From: Fictibacillus aquaticus
GTDB lineage: Bacteria; Bacillota; Bacilli; Bacillales; Fictibacillaceae
Reading direction: 5' to 3'
Length of the DNA stretch: 64,000 nucleotides
NCBI RefSeq assembly: GCF_002245695.1
Contig: NZ_NOII01000001.1
Location: forward strand, 1,302,001 to 1,366,000
Below the pieces are notes generated by a model that did no database searches, was not told the origin of the DNA, and was given only the letters and a program-made list of their open reading frames with translations. Below are positions 1 to 8,805 of the stretch, in pieces (position 1 is the stretch's first letter; the number at the start of each line of letters is the position of its first letter). The translations under genes and the position numbers were made by a program.

Positions 1-49
1 ATAAATTCTTGATCCTATATACATAAAACAGCCTGTACCGTTCCATCTT

Positions 50-78
50 CCCACACTCCTTCTTGTTAAAAGTGTGGG
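50..78 (-). terminator. Possible weak terminator hairpin after the kinase gene
   Basis: An 8-bp perfect inverted repeat (CCCACACT at 50-57 and AGTGTGGG at 71-78) lies just past the stop codon of the kinase gene. No T-run follows on the minus strand, so intrinsic termination is doubtful. The rest of positions 1-100 shows nothing recognisable. Confidence 0.35.
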
Positions 79-100
79 CAGTCTTCGCGTGAATTAAACC

Positions 101-1963
101 TTAGCGATGCGTTTTAAACGGTTTCGGCGGAGGACTGGTCGGCAGTAATACCTCCACCTTTGTTCCTCTTCCCTCTTCAGATGAAAACTCAATCTTTCCT
201 GAATGCTCTTCCATGATTTTAAAACAAACCATCAACCCAAGGCCTGTTCCCTTATCTTTCGTAGTATAAAAAGGTTCTCCAAGTGTTTTCAGCCTGTCTT
301 TTGGAATCCCGCATCCTTGATCCTGAATTGTCATCTGAACCAAGTTATTTTTCCTTTCCAGTTCTAGTGTGATGATTCCTTCCTGTTCCATGCTTTCAAT
401 AGCGTTTTTCAGCAAGTTAATGAAAAGCTGCTTGATCTGGTTTTCCACACCGTACACATGCGGCAGATCGTCTTCCATTTTTACGATAATTTGAATGTTT
501 TTGATGATTGCCTGTGTTTCCAGAAGCAGGACGACGCTGTTTATGATCTCCTTCAAATTTGTATACTCGAAGCTGACGGCCTGCGGCTTAGCTACTAGCA
601 TCAGCTCCCCGACAATCTCATTGATCCGGTTCAGCTCGGATTCCATGATCCGCAAATATTCTCCTTTAATGTCACCGTCCGCATCATGCAAGAGCTTTGT
701 GAAGCCTTTTAAGGAGGTGAGCGGATTACGAATCTCATGTGCTACACCGGCAGCCAGTTCACCAAGGACAGTAAGCTTTTCAGACTTCCTGATCAGCTCT
801 TCTGTTTTCTTAGCCTTTGTGACATCCCGGCCGAACGTCACGATGCTTTCGACTCGTCCATGATCATTCAGGATCGGTACGCCGTTAGTTTCGATCGACA
901 TCCAGTGGCCGTTTACATGTCTCAGGCAAAACTCCACTTGAAAGGGCTGCTTTTTAACGAGAACTTGAGTAAAGCAGTTAATAAGCTCTTCCGTATCGTC
1001 AGGGTGAAGCAGATCTACGAGAGAACAGTTTAAAATATCATTCGAATAGCCTAGCACATGAAAATAAGATGGCGATGTGTATTGGAACTTGCCGTCAGGT
1101 TCTATTACAGCGATAAGATCTGTAGAGTGCTCTGCAATAAGCCTATACTTTGCCTCGCTTTCTCTTAGCGCCCTTTCAACCTTCTTTTGTGAGGTGATGT
1201 CGCGGTAGATGATGACAAATCCCATCAGCCGCCCATCCATATCAGAAATGGTAGAGAATGAGACCGAGACATCGATCATATCCCCATTTTTCTTAATCCG
1301 CTGTGTTTCATAAATTGGAATAGAAGTGCCTTCCTGCAGCTGTTCCATGATTTTGTTGGACGCGTCTCTTAAATGATTCGGAGTGATGACAGGCGGTTCA
1401 TCTTCAAAGTTAATAAATTCGTCTTCTGTCCATCCAAACATTTTTTCAAAGGCTTCATTTACTTTAATGCATTCTCTTCTTGTATTTAAAATCAGGATCG
1501 CATCCGTTGCACCTTTTAGCACGGATTCCAGAAGGTCAAGCGCTACACTGAGCTCTTCTTCTTTTTGTTTATGCGGTGTGATATCTCGTCCGGTGATGAT
1601 TAAAATTAAGGGTTTCCCGTCCCTGTCGAATGTTGGCTGTTTGACCAGTTCCAGAACAACCTTGCTGCCATGGAGTGTCTCAATTTCTTCGACCGTCTTG
1701 ACAGCTTCTCTCTTTTCCCATGCTTCTTGGTCGCTTATACGGCATTTCTGAATCGTTGAAGCCGTCAAGTGGCTTTGCAGGAATTCGATCGATTTTCCTC
1801 TGTAGTTCTCAATCAGGATTCCGAACATATCCAGCGCAAACTGGTTGGCTTCAAGCCAAGTTCCATCGGGCTTTTTTATACAGATAAATTCAGGAATGAC
1901 ATCTATCATTCTTTTAAACGGACCTAAAGGCGGCAGAAGTTCATTATCTATACTAATCATCAT
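101..1963 (-). CDS. PAS-domain sensor histidine kinase (sporulation kinase type)
   Basis: About 620 residues with no membrane segment, so probably cytoplasmic. Three PAS domains come first (about 15-135, 145-265 and 270-395, numbered from an upstream GTG two codons earlier). A HisKA domain follows, with phospho-acceptor His411 in AHEIRNP, then an HATPase domain with the N box NLLKNAIESM, the G1 box DQGCGIP and the G2 box GTGLGL. Soluble multi-PAS kinases of this kind in Bacillus (KinA/KinE group) feed phosphate to Spo0F at the start of sporulation; assignment to that pathway is inference. The ATG at 1963 is chosen because AAAAGG sits 6 nt upstream. A GTG at 1969 and an ATG at 1960 are alternatives. 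The gene stands alone, with no response regulator beside it, as is usual for orphan sporulation kinases. Confidence 0.9.
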   Translation of the reverse strand: MMISIDNELLPPLGPFKRMIDVIPEFICIKKPDGTWLEANQFALDMFGILIENYRGKSIEFLQSHLTASTIQKCRISDQEAWEKREAVKTVEEIETLHGSKVVLELVKQPTFDRDGKPLILIITGRDITPHKQKEEELSVALDLLESVLKGATDAILILNTRRECIKVNEAFEKMFGWTEDEFINFEDEPPVITPNHLRDASNKIMEQLQEGTSIPIYETQRIKKNGDMIDVSVSFSTISDMDGRLMGFVIIYRDITSQKKVERALRESEAKYRLIAEHSTDLIAVIEPDGKFQYTSPSYFHVLGYSNDILNCSLVDLLHPDDTEELINCFTQVLVKKQPFQVEFCLRHVNGHWMSIETNGVPILNDHGRVESIVTFGRDVTKAKKTEELIRKSEKLTVLGELAAGVAHEIRNPLTSLKGFTKLLHDADGDIKGEYLRIMESELNRINEIVGELMLVAKPQAVSFEYTNLKEIINSVVLLLETQAIIKNIQIIVKMEDDLPHVYGVENQIKQLFINLLKNAIESMEQEGIITLELERKNNLVQMTIQDQGCGIPKDRLKTLGEPFYTTKDKGTGLGLMVCFKIMEEHSGKIEFSSEEGRGTKVEVLLPTSPPPKPFKTHR

Positions 1964-2083
1964 AATCACCCTTTTACTATTGCATATCCCCGATAGTACT
2001 AATTGGATACTTGCCTTCTATTTCCTTTGATTTATTGGAAAAATAGTGCGACAAATTCATGCGCGATGCGCCATAAAATGACA

Positions 2084-2116
2084 AAAAGCACTTCCTTTTT
2101 CCTAGGAAGTGCTTTT
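2084..2116 (-). terminator. Intrinsic terminator of the HU gene
   Basis: A 12-bp stem (AAAAGCACTTCC at 2084-2095 with GGAAGTGCTTTT at 2105-2116) and 9-nt loop lie directly downstream of the HU stop codon. The stem ends in T residues on the minus strand. Confidence 0.85.
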
Positions 2117-2129
2117 AAACCGATGTCAT

Positions 2130-2408
2130 TTAAACTGCTTTTACCGCTTCTTTTAGCGATTTTCCAGGTTTGAATGCAGGTACGCTGCTAGCCTGGATCT
2201 GAATTTCTTCTCCCGTCAGCGGGTTGCGTCCTTTACGGGCGTTGCGGTTTCGTGTTTCGAATGTGCCAAAGCCGATCAGCTGAACACTTTCGCCTTGCTT
2301 AAGCGCGTTCGTGATTGCTTCGAGAACCGCTTCCACCGCCAGTGTTGAGTCTTTTTTATTCATGTTGGTTGCATTTTTGACTGCATCAATTAAATCTGTT
2401 TTTCTCAT
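2130..2408 (-). CDS. HU-family DNA-binding protein
   Basis: A histone-like bacterial nucleoid protein of 92 residues, the usual HU length. The N-terminal helices start [10 protein letters not shown]. The conserved beta-arm carries GFGTFE followed by [15 protein letters not shown], ending in the [11 protein letters not shown] motif. HU dimers bend and compact DNA. Sequence identity to B. subtilis Hbs is clear but far from complete, so this may be a second HU paralogue rather than the main hbs gene. AGGAGG lies about 9 nt before the ATG. The gene is monocistronic, with its own terminator and an inverted repeat in its leader. Confidence 0.93.
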   Translation of the reverse strand: MRKTDLIDAVKNATNMNKKDSTLAVEAVLEAITNALKQGESVQLIGFGTFETRNRNARKGRNPLTGEEIQIQASSVPAFKPGKSLKEAVKAV

Positions 2409-2433
2409 TTGAAAAAACCTCCTAAAATCTTAA

Positions 2434-2456
2434 AATGGCATTTCTTATCTGCCATT
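2434..2456 (-). promoter_or_regulatory. Inverted repeat in the HU gene leader
   Basis: Perfect 7-bp arms AATGGCA and TGCCATT with a 9-nt spacer lie just upstream of the HU ribosome site. It could be an operator or a short leader hairpin. No protein is assigned. Confidence 0.4.
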
Positions 2457-2520
2457 ATTGACGGGTTTTTATCAAATATACATATTGTTCAGATTTTTTT
2501 AGTGAATTTTTCAGGTTTTT

Positions 2521-2690
2521 AAAGAAATCAGAGAAGAAGTTAATCTCCGTTTCAGGCGCACACTTTCCGCGGGGTGAGCGGTGAGCCCTTCCGTCGCATG
2601 CGCCATTGGAAGGTCTCACCTGTCTCACTCATCCCGCTAGAGTCGGCGCCTTACACTCCGATCAACTTAATCAATGAAGAATTCAAGATG
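2521..2690. repeat. Intergenic palindromic element, copy A
   Basis: The core runs 2539-2666, from GTTAATCTCCG to CGATCAAC, and the two ends are imperfect inverted repeats of each other. An inner stem pairs GGTGAGCCCTTCC with GGAAGGTCTCACC. The left flank AGAAATCAGAGAAGA and right flank TCAATGAAGAATTCAAGATGA recur in other copies. It is one of six recognisable copies in the window plus a remnant. This copy fills most of the 414-nt gap between HU and the SDR gene; the rest of the gap (2691-2822) shows nothing clear. Confidence 0.85.
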
Positions 2691-2822
2691 ATCTAATGAT
2701 AGAGTCAGCCAATCAACCTAAAATGGTCATTTTAATTAAGCATTGAAGTTTTAGAAGGTAACTCCTCTAGTTACTTACAAAACCAAACCTTTTGTTAGCA
2801 ACACTCTTTTACAAAAGCCCTT

Positions 2823-3593
2823 TTAGAAACCTTGTATTGTCATTCCGCCATCTACGAACAGTGTTTGGCCGCTTATGTAGCTTCCGGCTTCGCTGGCAAG
2901 CATGACTGCTGGTCCGACGAGCTCTGGCAGTTCTCCTACACGCTTTAGCGGTGTGACTGCAAGGATATCAGAAAGGTAGTTTTCGTCTGCTAATAGCTTC
3001 TCTGTCAGAGGAGTTTTAAAATACCACGGCCCGATCGCATTTACGTTAATGCCGTAATGCCCCCATTCAAGGGCGAGGTTCTTAGTCATCTGTATGATGG
3101 CAGCTTTTGTAGCTGCATAAACAACCCCGGTTCTTAATGCAACTGTTCCAGCAACAGAAGCAATGGTAATTATTCTTCCGCCATTTTCCTTCATCCTTTT
3201 TCCTGCTTCCTGTGCAAACCAGAATGCAGATCTGAGGTTTGTATTCATGATCGTGTTCCATTCTTCCTCGGTCACGTCCATCGCCTTGCTTCGTATGTTC
3301 ATGCCTGCATTGTTTACTAATATATTCAGGCTGATAGATTGGGCGTCCATCTGCTCAAACACACCTGCCACATCTTCCTTGTTCGTGACATCACAACGAA
3401 ACATCCACGCTTTTCTCCCGAGCTTTTCAATTTCAAAAGCTGCGCTTTCGAGATCTGCTGCTGTTCTTGCAACAAGAATAACGTCAGCTCCTGCCTCCGC
3501 CATTCCTATCGCCAGAGCCCGGCCGATTCCTCTACCTGCTCCAGTTACAAGTGCAGTTTTTCCTTCAAGTGAAAATGACGGTAAATAGTTCAT
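2823..3593 (-). CDS. SDR-family NAD(P)-dependent oxidoreductase
   Basis: A classical short-chain dehydrogenase of 256 residues. It has a Rossmann TGAGRGIG motif at 17-24, NNAG near 94-97, and a catalytic Ser146-Tyr159-Lys163 triad (YAATK). The C-terminal GQTLFVDGG is typical of the FabG/gluconate 5-dehydrogenase group. The substrate cannot be read from sequence. The start codon overlaps the stop of the upstream DinB-family gene as ATGA, so the two are translationally coupled. No clear terminator follows. Confidence 0.88.
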   Translation of the reverse strand: MNYLPSFSLEGKTALVTGAGRGIGRALAIGMAEAGADVILVARTAADLESAAFEIEKLGRKAWMFRCDVTNKEDVAGVFEQMDAQSISLNILVNNAGMNIRSKAMDVTEEEWNTIMNTNLRSAFWFAQEAGKRMKENGGRIITIASVAGTVALRTGVVYAATKAAIIQMTKNLALEWGHYGINVNAIGPWYFKTPLTEKLLADENYLSDILAVTPLKRVGELPELVGPAVMLASEAGSYISGQTLFVDGGMTIQGF

Positions 3594-4066
3594 AGTCCAG
3601 CTCCAATCTTTAATAGTTGATTGACGTGATGACGATCATGTTCAGCAAATTCAAGCATCAGGCTCTTCAAAGTATAAGGCATGCTATCTTCATCAGCAGT
3701 AACTCCGTTAATAGAAATCGGATTTTCCCATTTTTCTTCTGATAGCCCGGAAAGATCAGACAGCAGCGCATCTCTCTGCCGAAGTGCCTCATTCACGATC
3801 TCTGTTTTTGACTTTCCTTCTATGTACATTATTGATTTGGCATTGTATTCATCATGATCAGGAAATGAGATAGACTGTGTGTTTAGGATGGACGGCAGCC
3901 CTTCTTGAATCAAGTACAAATCCCAATAAAGAATATGACCGACCACTTCGCCTATACTCCATTTCCCTGCTTCGGCTGGTGTTTTCCAGGTTCCTTCACT
4001 AACGCTTTCACTGATGCGTACAATGTCTTCTTTCCATACTGCTAATGAACTTACAGCCTCGTTCAT
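3590..4066 (-). CDS. DinB-family protein
   Basis: 158 residues with the DinB/YfiT-like four-helix pattern. A metal-site His occurs at GEVVGHILYWD near residue 45, and a C-terminal EFAEHDRHHVNQL supplies the HDRxH-type ligands. Members are thiol- or stress-linked metal-binding proteins, and the activity of this one is unknown. It is first in a two-gene operon with the SDR enzyme (4-nt overlap). CGGAGGAAACGTC precedes the ATG. Confidence 0.82.
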   Translation of the reverse strand: MNEAVSSLAVWKEDIVRISESVSEGTWKTPAEAGKWSIGEVVGHILYWDLYLIQEGLPSILNTQSISFPDHDEYNAKSIMYIEGKSKTEIVNEALRQRDALLSDLSGLSEEKWENPISINGVTADEDSMPYTLKSLMLEFAEHDRHHVNQLLKIGAGL

Positions 4067-4164
4067 GACGTTTCCTCCGATCTTATTATCATTTTTTCTG
4101 CAGTTTCAGTTTAGCAAATTATAGCATCTAGCAAGAATGAAAAGTCTAATAATTAAAAGAATTG

Positions 4165-4231
4165 GGGTACGGTACCATTCATGTCATCGCCAGCATTAGC
4201 GATGCTTCAAAAGGAATGGTACCGTACCCCA
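4165..4231. repeat. GGTACC-arm hairpin repeat, copy 1
   Basis: Perfect 17-bp arms (GGGGTACGGTACCATTC at 4165-4181 and its complement at 4215-4231) enclose a 33-nt loop. The loop contains its own small hairpin, CATCGC/GCGATG (4186-4205). It lies 26 nt past the SNF2 helicase stop codon. There is no long T-run, so termination is uncertain. Confidence 0.9.
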
Positions 4232-4257
4232 TATGTTCAAATGTTATTGCTTCTCAC

Positions 4258-7008
4258 TTAAGCCTCGATCCACTCGTTTCGGAGGGTGAGGATGTCTTTC
4301 AGTTCTTCGGTTGAAAGCTCGGTGATCCAGTTTTCGCTTTGTATCACTTTTTCGCTGAGCTCTTTTTTGCTTTCAAGCATCTCATCGATCTTTTCTTCAA
4401 GCGTGCCAAGCGTGATCATTTTATGAACCGTCACAAATTTGTTCTGTCCGATTCGGTGCGCACGGTCAGTTGCCTGGTTTTCGACAGCGGGATTCCACCA
4501 GCGGTCATAATGGATCACATGGTTGGCCTCTGTCAGGTTCAGGCCTGTGCCGCCTGCTTTAAGCGATAGGACGAAGATGGACTCTTTATCATTTTCCTGA
4601 AATTGCTCGATCATTTCATCCCGCTTTTTCTTCGGCAGGCTTCCATGGAGGAATAGGACAGGCTTGCCATACTTTTTCTCAAGATGGTGTTTGATAGCCT
4701 CTCCCATATAAATGAACTGAGTGAAAATAAGGCATTTCTCTTCTTTTTCTAAAATCTGCTCCACAAGCTCAGCCATCTTGGCAAACTTCACCGACCGCTC
4801 TTCAAGCTTGCCTGGCTTCATTTCTTTTCCATACAGTGCAGGGTGATCGCAGATTTGCTTCAGTTTGCCGATCATCGCAAGAAGAAGACCGCGCCGCTTC
4901 ATGCCAGCCGCTTTCTCCAGCTGCTCAAACGTTTCCTGAACTGTGCGTTCGTACAATGATGCCTGTTCAGAAGATAGCGGACAATATTCTTTGATTTCCT
5001 GTTTTTCCGGCAGATTGAGCTGAACAGCAGGGTCCTTTTTCGTGCGCCTCAGCAAAAATGGCTGAACGAGACGGCGGAGCTGAATGAGCTTCTCTCCATC
5101 ACTGCCTCTTTCGACCGGCTGGACGAATCTTCTCTGAAACGATATCTCACTCCCTAGATACCCAGGGTTGAGAAAATTAAAGATTGCCCAAAGCTCCAGC
5201 AGTCTGTTTTCTACAGGTGTCCCTGTAAGGGCAATCTTATGCTGCCCTTTTAGACGCCGGATGCTTCTCGACTGCTTCGTATAGCTGTTCTTTATATTTT
5301 GCGCCTCGTCTAATATGATCGCGCTCCATTCATACGCGCTCAACTCTAATTCATCGAGCTGAGCAGTGGTGTACGATGTGATAAGCACGTCATATTTCAA
5401 GATGTTTTCGGCTAGATCTGAACCTTTTTTCCGTGTGCCTCCATAATGGAGTCCAACCTTTAAATCAGGTGCAAAATGCGCCAGCTCCTTTTGCCAGTTC
5501 CCCATAACTGAAGTCGGACAGATGAGCAAGGCAGGAGAAACTAATCCCTTATCCTCTTTCACTTTTAAAAGATAATCGATTGTTTGAACGGTCTTGCCTA
5601 GTCCCATATCATCTGCCAGGCATGCTCCAAGTCCAAACCTCCGTAGAAAGTACATCCATGAACTGCCCATTTTCTGATAGTCCCTTAACTCGCCATTGAG
5701 CTTTGAGGATGCTGGAAGGACCGGAATCTCAGATGTTTCAGTCAGCTGTCCGACCACTCCAGACAATGATTCATCCCACTCTACCGTATACGGAAGTTCT
5801 TCGCCATCCATGCCGTCTTGTGAAAGCAGATGCTGTTCTAATGCTTCTTTAAGCTGCAGACCGTTCTTATCCACTTCCTTCATCAGCTGCCGAACGCGTT
5901 TCATCCATTCCTGATCCACTTGATACCAGTCACCCTGAATCCGAACGAGCGGAGACTGGCTGTCGCTCATTAGACTGCGGAATTCTTCCTCTGTCAGGTC
6001 AGCATCGCCAAGTGCAAGGCGCCAGTCGAACTGCATGAGGGCATTGATGCCTACGAAAGAAACTGGAGAGCCTGGTGACTGTGATGCTTTTATTCTAGCT
6101 TTCACTTTCGGCTGATATTGCTTTACCGTATTCCACCATGCTGGCAAGACCGAATCGATCCCAAGATGCCGGAGCTGCTCGCTTCTGACAGAAAGAAAAT
6201 CATATGCTTCTTTTTCAGACAGTCTTTCCTTTAGTTCACGGCCTTTTTTCATCCAAGGAATCAGTTCTTTTGTGAGAGCTATTTCCTCCGTAATTTTATC
6301 TTTGTGCTCTTTCCATTCTTCCGGAAGCAATGTAGAGGTTCCATTATAGGCTAGCCTCATTCCCTCCTCTTTTTCAATTAAATAAAGAAGGAGCGTCCAT
6401 TCTTTCTCGCTATCGTTGTCAGGCTCTTCAAGAATAAACTGAAGCCGGAAAGGCGACGGATCATTCTCCCAGCCAATCTTTTGCAGCCACCTTTCTTCAT
6501 TCAGCGCACTGAACGCTCGTTCAAGGCCAGCTGCATTTCTTTCAGAATAATAACGATCTGCGAACTCCGTTTTATTCTCATCGTTTTTCATCACTTCGTT
6601 CAACGCTGCGTTCAGCCAAGGTGCGCGAACGGGTTCTTCATTCATCACCCAGCCATATTGCCCAGATTTCCATGCCGAAAAATCCGGCTTAAGCTGACCG
6701 GAAACATACGCTTTTTCAGTTTCTTTTACCATCTCTGCCATCTCAGCTGTTCCCGGTGTAAACTGCTGAAGCTGAAAATAGCTTGGTGGAAATGTCAAAA
6801 ACAGCTCCCAAGCCTGAAACGGCTTTAAATAAATTCTCTGAGCACTGTCGGTCTGAAGGAAGGTTCCGTAAAACGTTGACTCATGCCATGCGAAAAAGAG
6901 CGGCTTCCAGTCGTTCACATGGATAACGGAGCCATTCCGCTCTGCCCACAGCACAACATGCGGAGGCTTCCATTCGGTATGCAGAATAAGCTCGTTAACA
7001 TCAATCAT
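4258..7008 (-). CDS. SNF2-family DEAD/DEAH-box helicase
   Basis: An ATP-dependent DNA translocase of the Swi2/Snf2 class, 916 residues. The N-terminal about 430 residues are specific to bacterial SNF2 helicases. The ATPase core follows, with DDMGLGKT (Walker A Lys472), DEAQ at 567-570 and LTGTPVEN, and helicase motifs V/VI at the C terminus (GGTGLNLTEA, DRAHRIGQ). The length matches YwqA-type proteins of Bacillus. Its start overlaps the stop of the upstream gene (ATGA at 7005-7008), so the pair forms an operon. The in vivo role is unknown; chromosome or repair functions are inference. Confidence 0.93.
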   Translation of the reverse strand: MIDVNELILHTEWKPPHVVLWAERNGSVIHVNDWKPLFFAWHESTFYGTFLQTDSAQRIYLKPFQAWELFLTFPPSYFQLQQFTPGTAEMAEMVKETEKAYVSGQLKPDFSAWKSGQYGWVMNEEPVRAPWLNAALNEVMKNDENKTEFADRYYSERNAAGLERAFSALNEERWLQKIGWENDPSPFRLQFILEEPDNDSEKEWTLLLYLIEKEEGMRLAYNGTSTLLPEEWKEHKDKITEEIALTKELIPWMKKGRELKERLSEKEAYDFLSVRSEQLRHLGIDSVLPAWWNTVKQYQPKVKARIKASQSPGSPVSFVGINALMQFDWRLALGDADLTEEEFRSLMSDSQSPLVRIQGDWYQVDQEWMKRVRQLMKEVDKNGLQLKEALEQHLLSQDGMDGEELPYTVEWDESLSGVVGQLTETSEIPVLPASSKLNGELRDYQKMGSSWMYFLRRFGLGACLADDMGLGKTVQTIDYLLKVKEDKGLVSPALLICPTSVMGNWQKELAHFAPDLKVGLHYGGTRKKGSDLAENILKYDVLITSYTTAQLDELELSAYEWSAIILDEAQNIKNSYTKQSRSIRRLKGQHKIALTGTPVENRLLELWAIFNFLNPGYLGSEISFQRRFVQPVERGSDGEKLIQLRRLVQPFLLRRTKKDPAVQLNLPEKQEIKEYCPLSSEQASLYERTVQETFEQLEKAAGMKRRGLLLAMIGKLKQICDHPALYGKEMKPGKLEERSVKFAKMAELVEQILEKEEKCLIFTQFIYMGEAIKHHLEKKYGKPVLFLHGSLPKKKRDEMIEQFQENDKESIFVLSLKAGGTGLNLTEANHVIHYDRWWNPAVENQATDRAHRIGQNKFVTVHKMITLGTLEEKIDEMLESKKELSEKVIQSENWITELSTEELKDILTLRNEWIEA

Positions 7009-8294
7009 GAGATAAACTTTCCTTTCTTTAATTCTTCTATAAAAGCTCTTAAGCGGCTGTATTCAGCCGAAAGCATTTCAATATATTCTCTAAACCTCTC
7101 TTCGTTCCCCTGTGATGCATAGAGCGAACGAAGTTCCTTCAAATACTTGATCGCCGTCTGATACGACTTGCGGGTCCTGTCATTTATCAGCTTATCGATC
7201 GACTGATGATAGATAGGAAGCAAGGTTTTGGAATCCAGCTCTTTCGCTTCTTTTAAATCTTTTCTCTGTATAATATCTGGAGAATACCCCATCACGATTT
7301 GCAGCTCGGCCCATCGCTCCACTTCTCCAAGCACCATGAGAAATTCACTGTATTCGTAAAAAGTTATTGGAAGAAAATCGGCAAGCATCGTCTCGTATTC
7401 GTCTTCATTACCGGTGTTTTGAGCATATTTCCAAAAATAATGAAGGTAATCATGGAAGAATTCCCTTGACTCACTGTTGTAATAATAGTCTTTCATATGA
7501 GAATGCAGAACAGGCTGAAGATAAAGAAGCCAATCAAGCATTCTGTCCCATTCCTGCCTATCGAGAAGGAGAGACAGCCATGTAGACAAACATTCGCTTC
7601 CTGCTTTGCTGCCAATTTCACTGAGCTTTTGGAACGCTTCATTATCGTCTTTCCTCAAAAAAGCGAAATGAACGAGGGCAAGCTCGAGCATTAGTGAAGA
7701 CTGTTTATTTTCTTTTTCTTCTTTAAGCTGCTCTTCGTATTTTTCAATCCAGGCTGAATGGCGATAGAGCGTTGACCAGCCAATCTGGAATAAATAAAAT
7801 AACAAGCCGCTCCAGCGTTGAGGAAGTTCGAAAATCTGCTGAAAATGACGCAGACTGTCTTCTGTCAAATCAATATGCTGGGCATGCAGCTCCGAAACAT
7901 CAATTTTTTTTATCGTCGCATAGATGCTTTCTGCGAGACGGTCAATGGTCATCTCGTAAGTAGCCTCTAAGAATGGGGGCACGCCATAGGACTGTTCAAA
8001 TTTAATTAGCTTGATCAATGTCTCTATTTGCGCGTGAAAACGGTAGAGGCCGCTCAAATTCTCATCAAAAAACTGGCCAGCGTTTAAGAGAGATGGATAA
8101 TATTCTTTATGGATATGAACGAAGCTGTAATTTTTCTCGTTTCCTTCGGCCAGATCCCTGAAGGAGATATTTTGCAGTTTTCTTCTTTCAAACTGATCGA
8201 ATTTTTGATTAAAAAATTCCTTCCAGCTTTTAAGTGATGATGTATTCTGAACGAGACGGTTTAGTTCTTCTTCGTTTTCATATATCTTCTTCAC
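7005..8294 (-). CDS. YwqB-like helicase partner lacking the SWIM zinc finger
   Basis: 429 residues, mostly helical, coupled by a 4-nt overlap to the SNF2 helicase. In Bacillus the gene at this place usually encodes a SWIM zinc-finger protein of about 540-580 residues. The C terminus here resembles those proteins (RTRKSYQTAIKYLKEL and EYSRLRAFIEELKKGK). No CxC...CxH cluster exists anywhere in the protein, so the SWIM domain is missing. The GTG at 8294 is chosen because AAGGAGG lies 6 nt upstream. The 150 nt further upstream hold no remnant of the domain. The function is unknown; it is probably a helicase cofactor. Confidence 0.7.
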   Translation of the reverse strand: MKKIYENEEELNRLVQNTSSLKSWKEFFNQKFDQFERRKLQNISFRDLAEGNEKNYSFVHIHKEYYPSLLNAGQFFDENLSGLYRFHAQIETLIKLIKFEQSYGVPPFLEATYEMTIDRLAESIYATIKKIDVSELHAQHIDLTEDSLRHFQQIFELPQRWSGLLFYLFQIGWSTLYRHSAWIEKYEEQLKEEKENKQSSLMLELALVHFAFLRKDDNEAFQKLSEIGSKAGSECLSTWLSLLLDRQEWDRMLDWLLYLQPVLHSHMKDYYYNSESREFFHDYLHYFWKYAQNTGNEDEYETMLADFLPITFYEYSEFLMVLGEVERWAELQIVMGYSPDIIQRKDLKEAKELDSKTLLPIYHQSIDKLINDRTRKSYQTAIKYLKELRSLYASQGNEERFREYIEMLSAEYSRLRAFIEELKKGKFIS

Positions 8295-8434
8295 GGCCAG
8301 CCTCCTTCCCATTTTTTGCACTATTAACCATTATAGCAAAGAGGCGCTATATCATTCATCTTTGAGGGTTTTATTCCACGGAAAAGAAGATTAAAGAAAA
8401 TCAATAGCTCTGCGTGTTCTTATACAAACAAAAA

Positions 8435-8451
8435 AACGGCATCCGCCGTTA
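8435..8451 (-). terminator. Terminator after the holin-like gene
   Basis: AACGGC/GCCGTT stem with a 4-nt loop, followed by seven T on the minus strand. It overlaps the last base of the stop codon region. Confidence 0.75.
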
Positions 8452-8706
8452 TTTATTTGTTTTCGTATATAAGATAAGTCCATAGAATGATATGCCGGCA
8501 GCCAGGATTCCGTTTGTAAAGGCCATGACATGAAAGCCGAATTTCCAGAAGGCAATCATCATGCTGATTATCATCAATATCCAAAAAATAGACCATTGCG
8601 GAACTTGCGGTGTTGAATGAAGGCGCAAGCCAAGTAAAAATAATACCGGCAGCATAAACGCATATTCTCCGTCTAAAAACTGAACAAAAAGAGAAAACCC
8701 TTCCAT
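8449..8706 (-). CDS. Small holin-like membrane protein
   Basis: 85 residues with three hydrophobic segments (about 14-27, 38-54 and 58-78). The pattern FMLPVLFLLGLRLHSTPQVP followed by WSIFWILMI resembles the phage_holin_5 family, in which a P-P pair follows the first membrane segment. Outside prophages such proteins also occur as single chromosomal genes. There is no endolysin or phage gene nearby, so a lysis role is not supported. GGGGAGG lies 8 nt before the ATG. The assignment rests on pattern only. Confidence 0.55.
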   Translation of the reverse strand: MEGFSLFVQFLDGEYAFMLPVLFLLGLRLHSTPQVPQWSIFWILMIISMMIAFWKFGFHVMAFTNGILAAGISFYGLILYTKTNK

Positions 8707-8805
8707 TTATCATACCTCCCCTACTAGCTACTATATGCTCGTTTCATAGAGATGGTATAGGTAGCAGCAGGGGTAGTACAAATTTTTTACTATTATAAAA
8801 AATTT

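Noticed and set aside
8449-8706. Prophage suggested by the holin-like protein
   Set aside because: No endolysin, structural, integrase or repressor gene lies within tens of kilobases.
8453-8713. 86-codon frame overlapping the holin-like gene
   Set aside because: It is a second frame of the same DNA. The frame at 8449-8706 has the correctly spaced ribosome site and a membrane-protein pattern.
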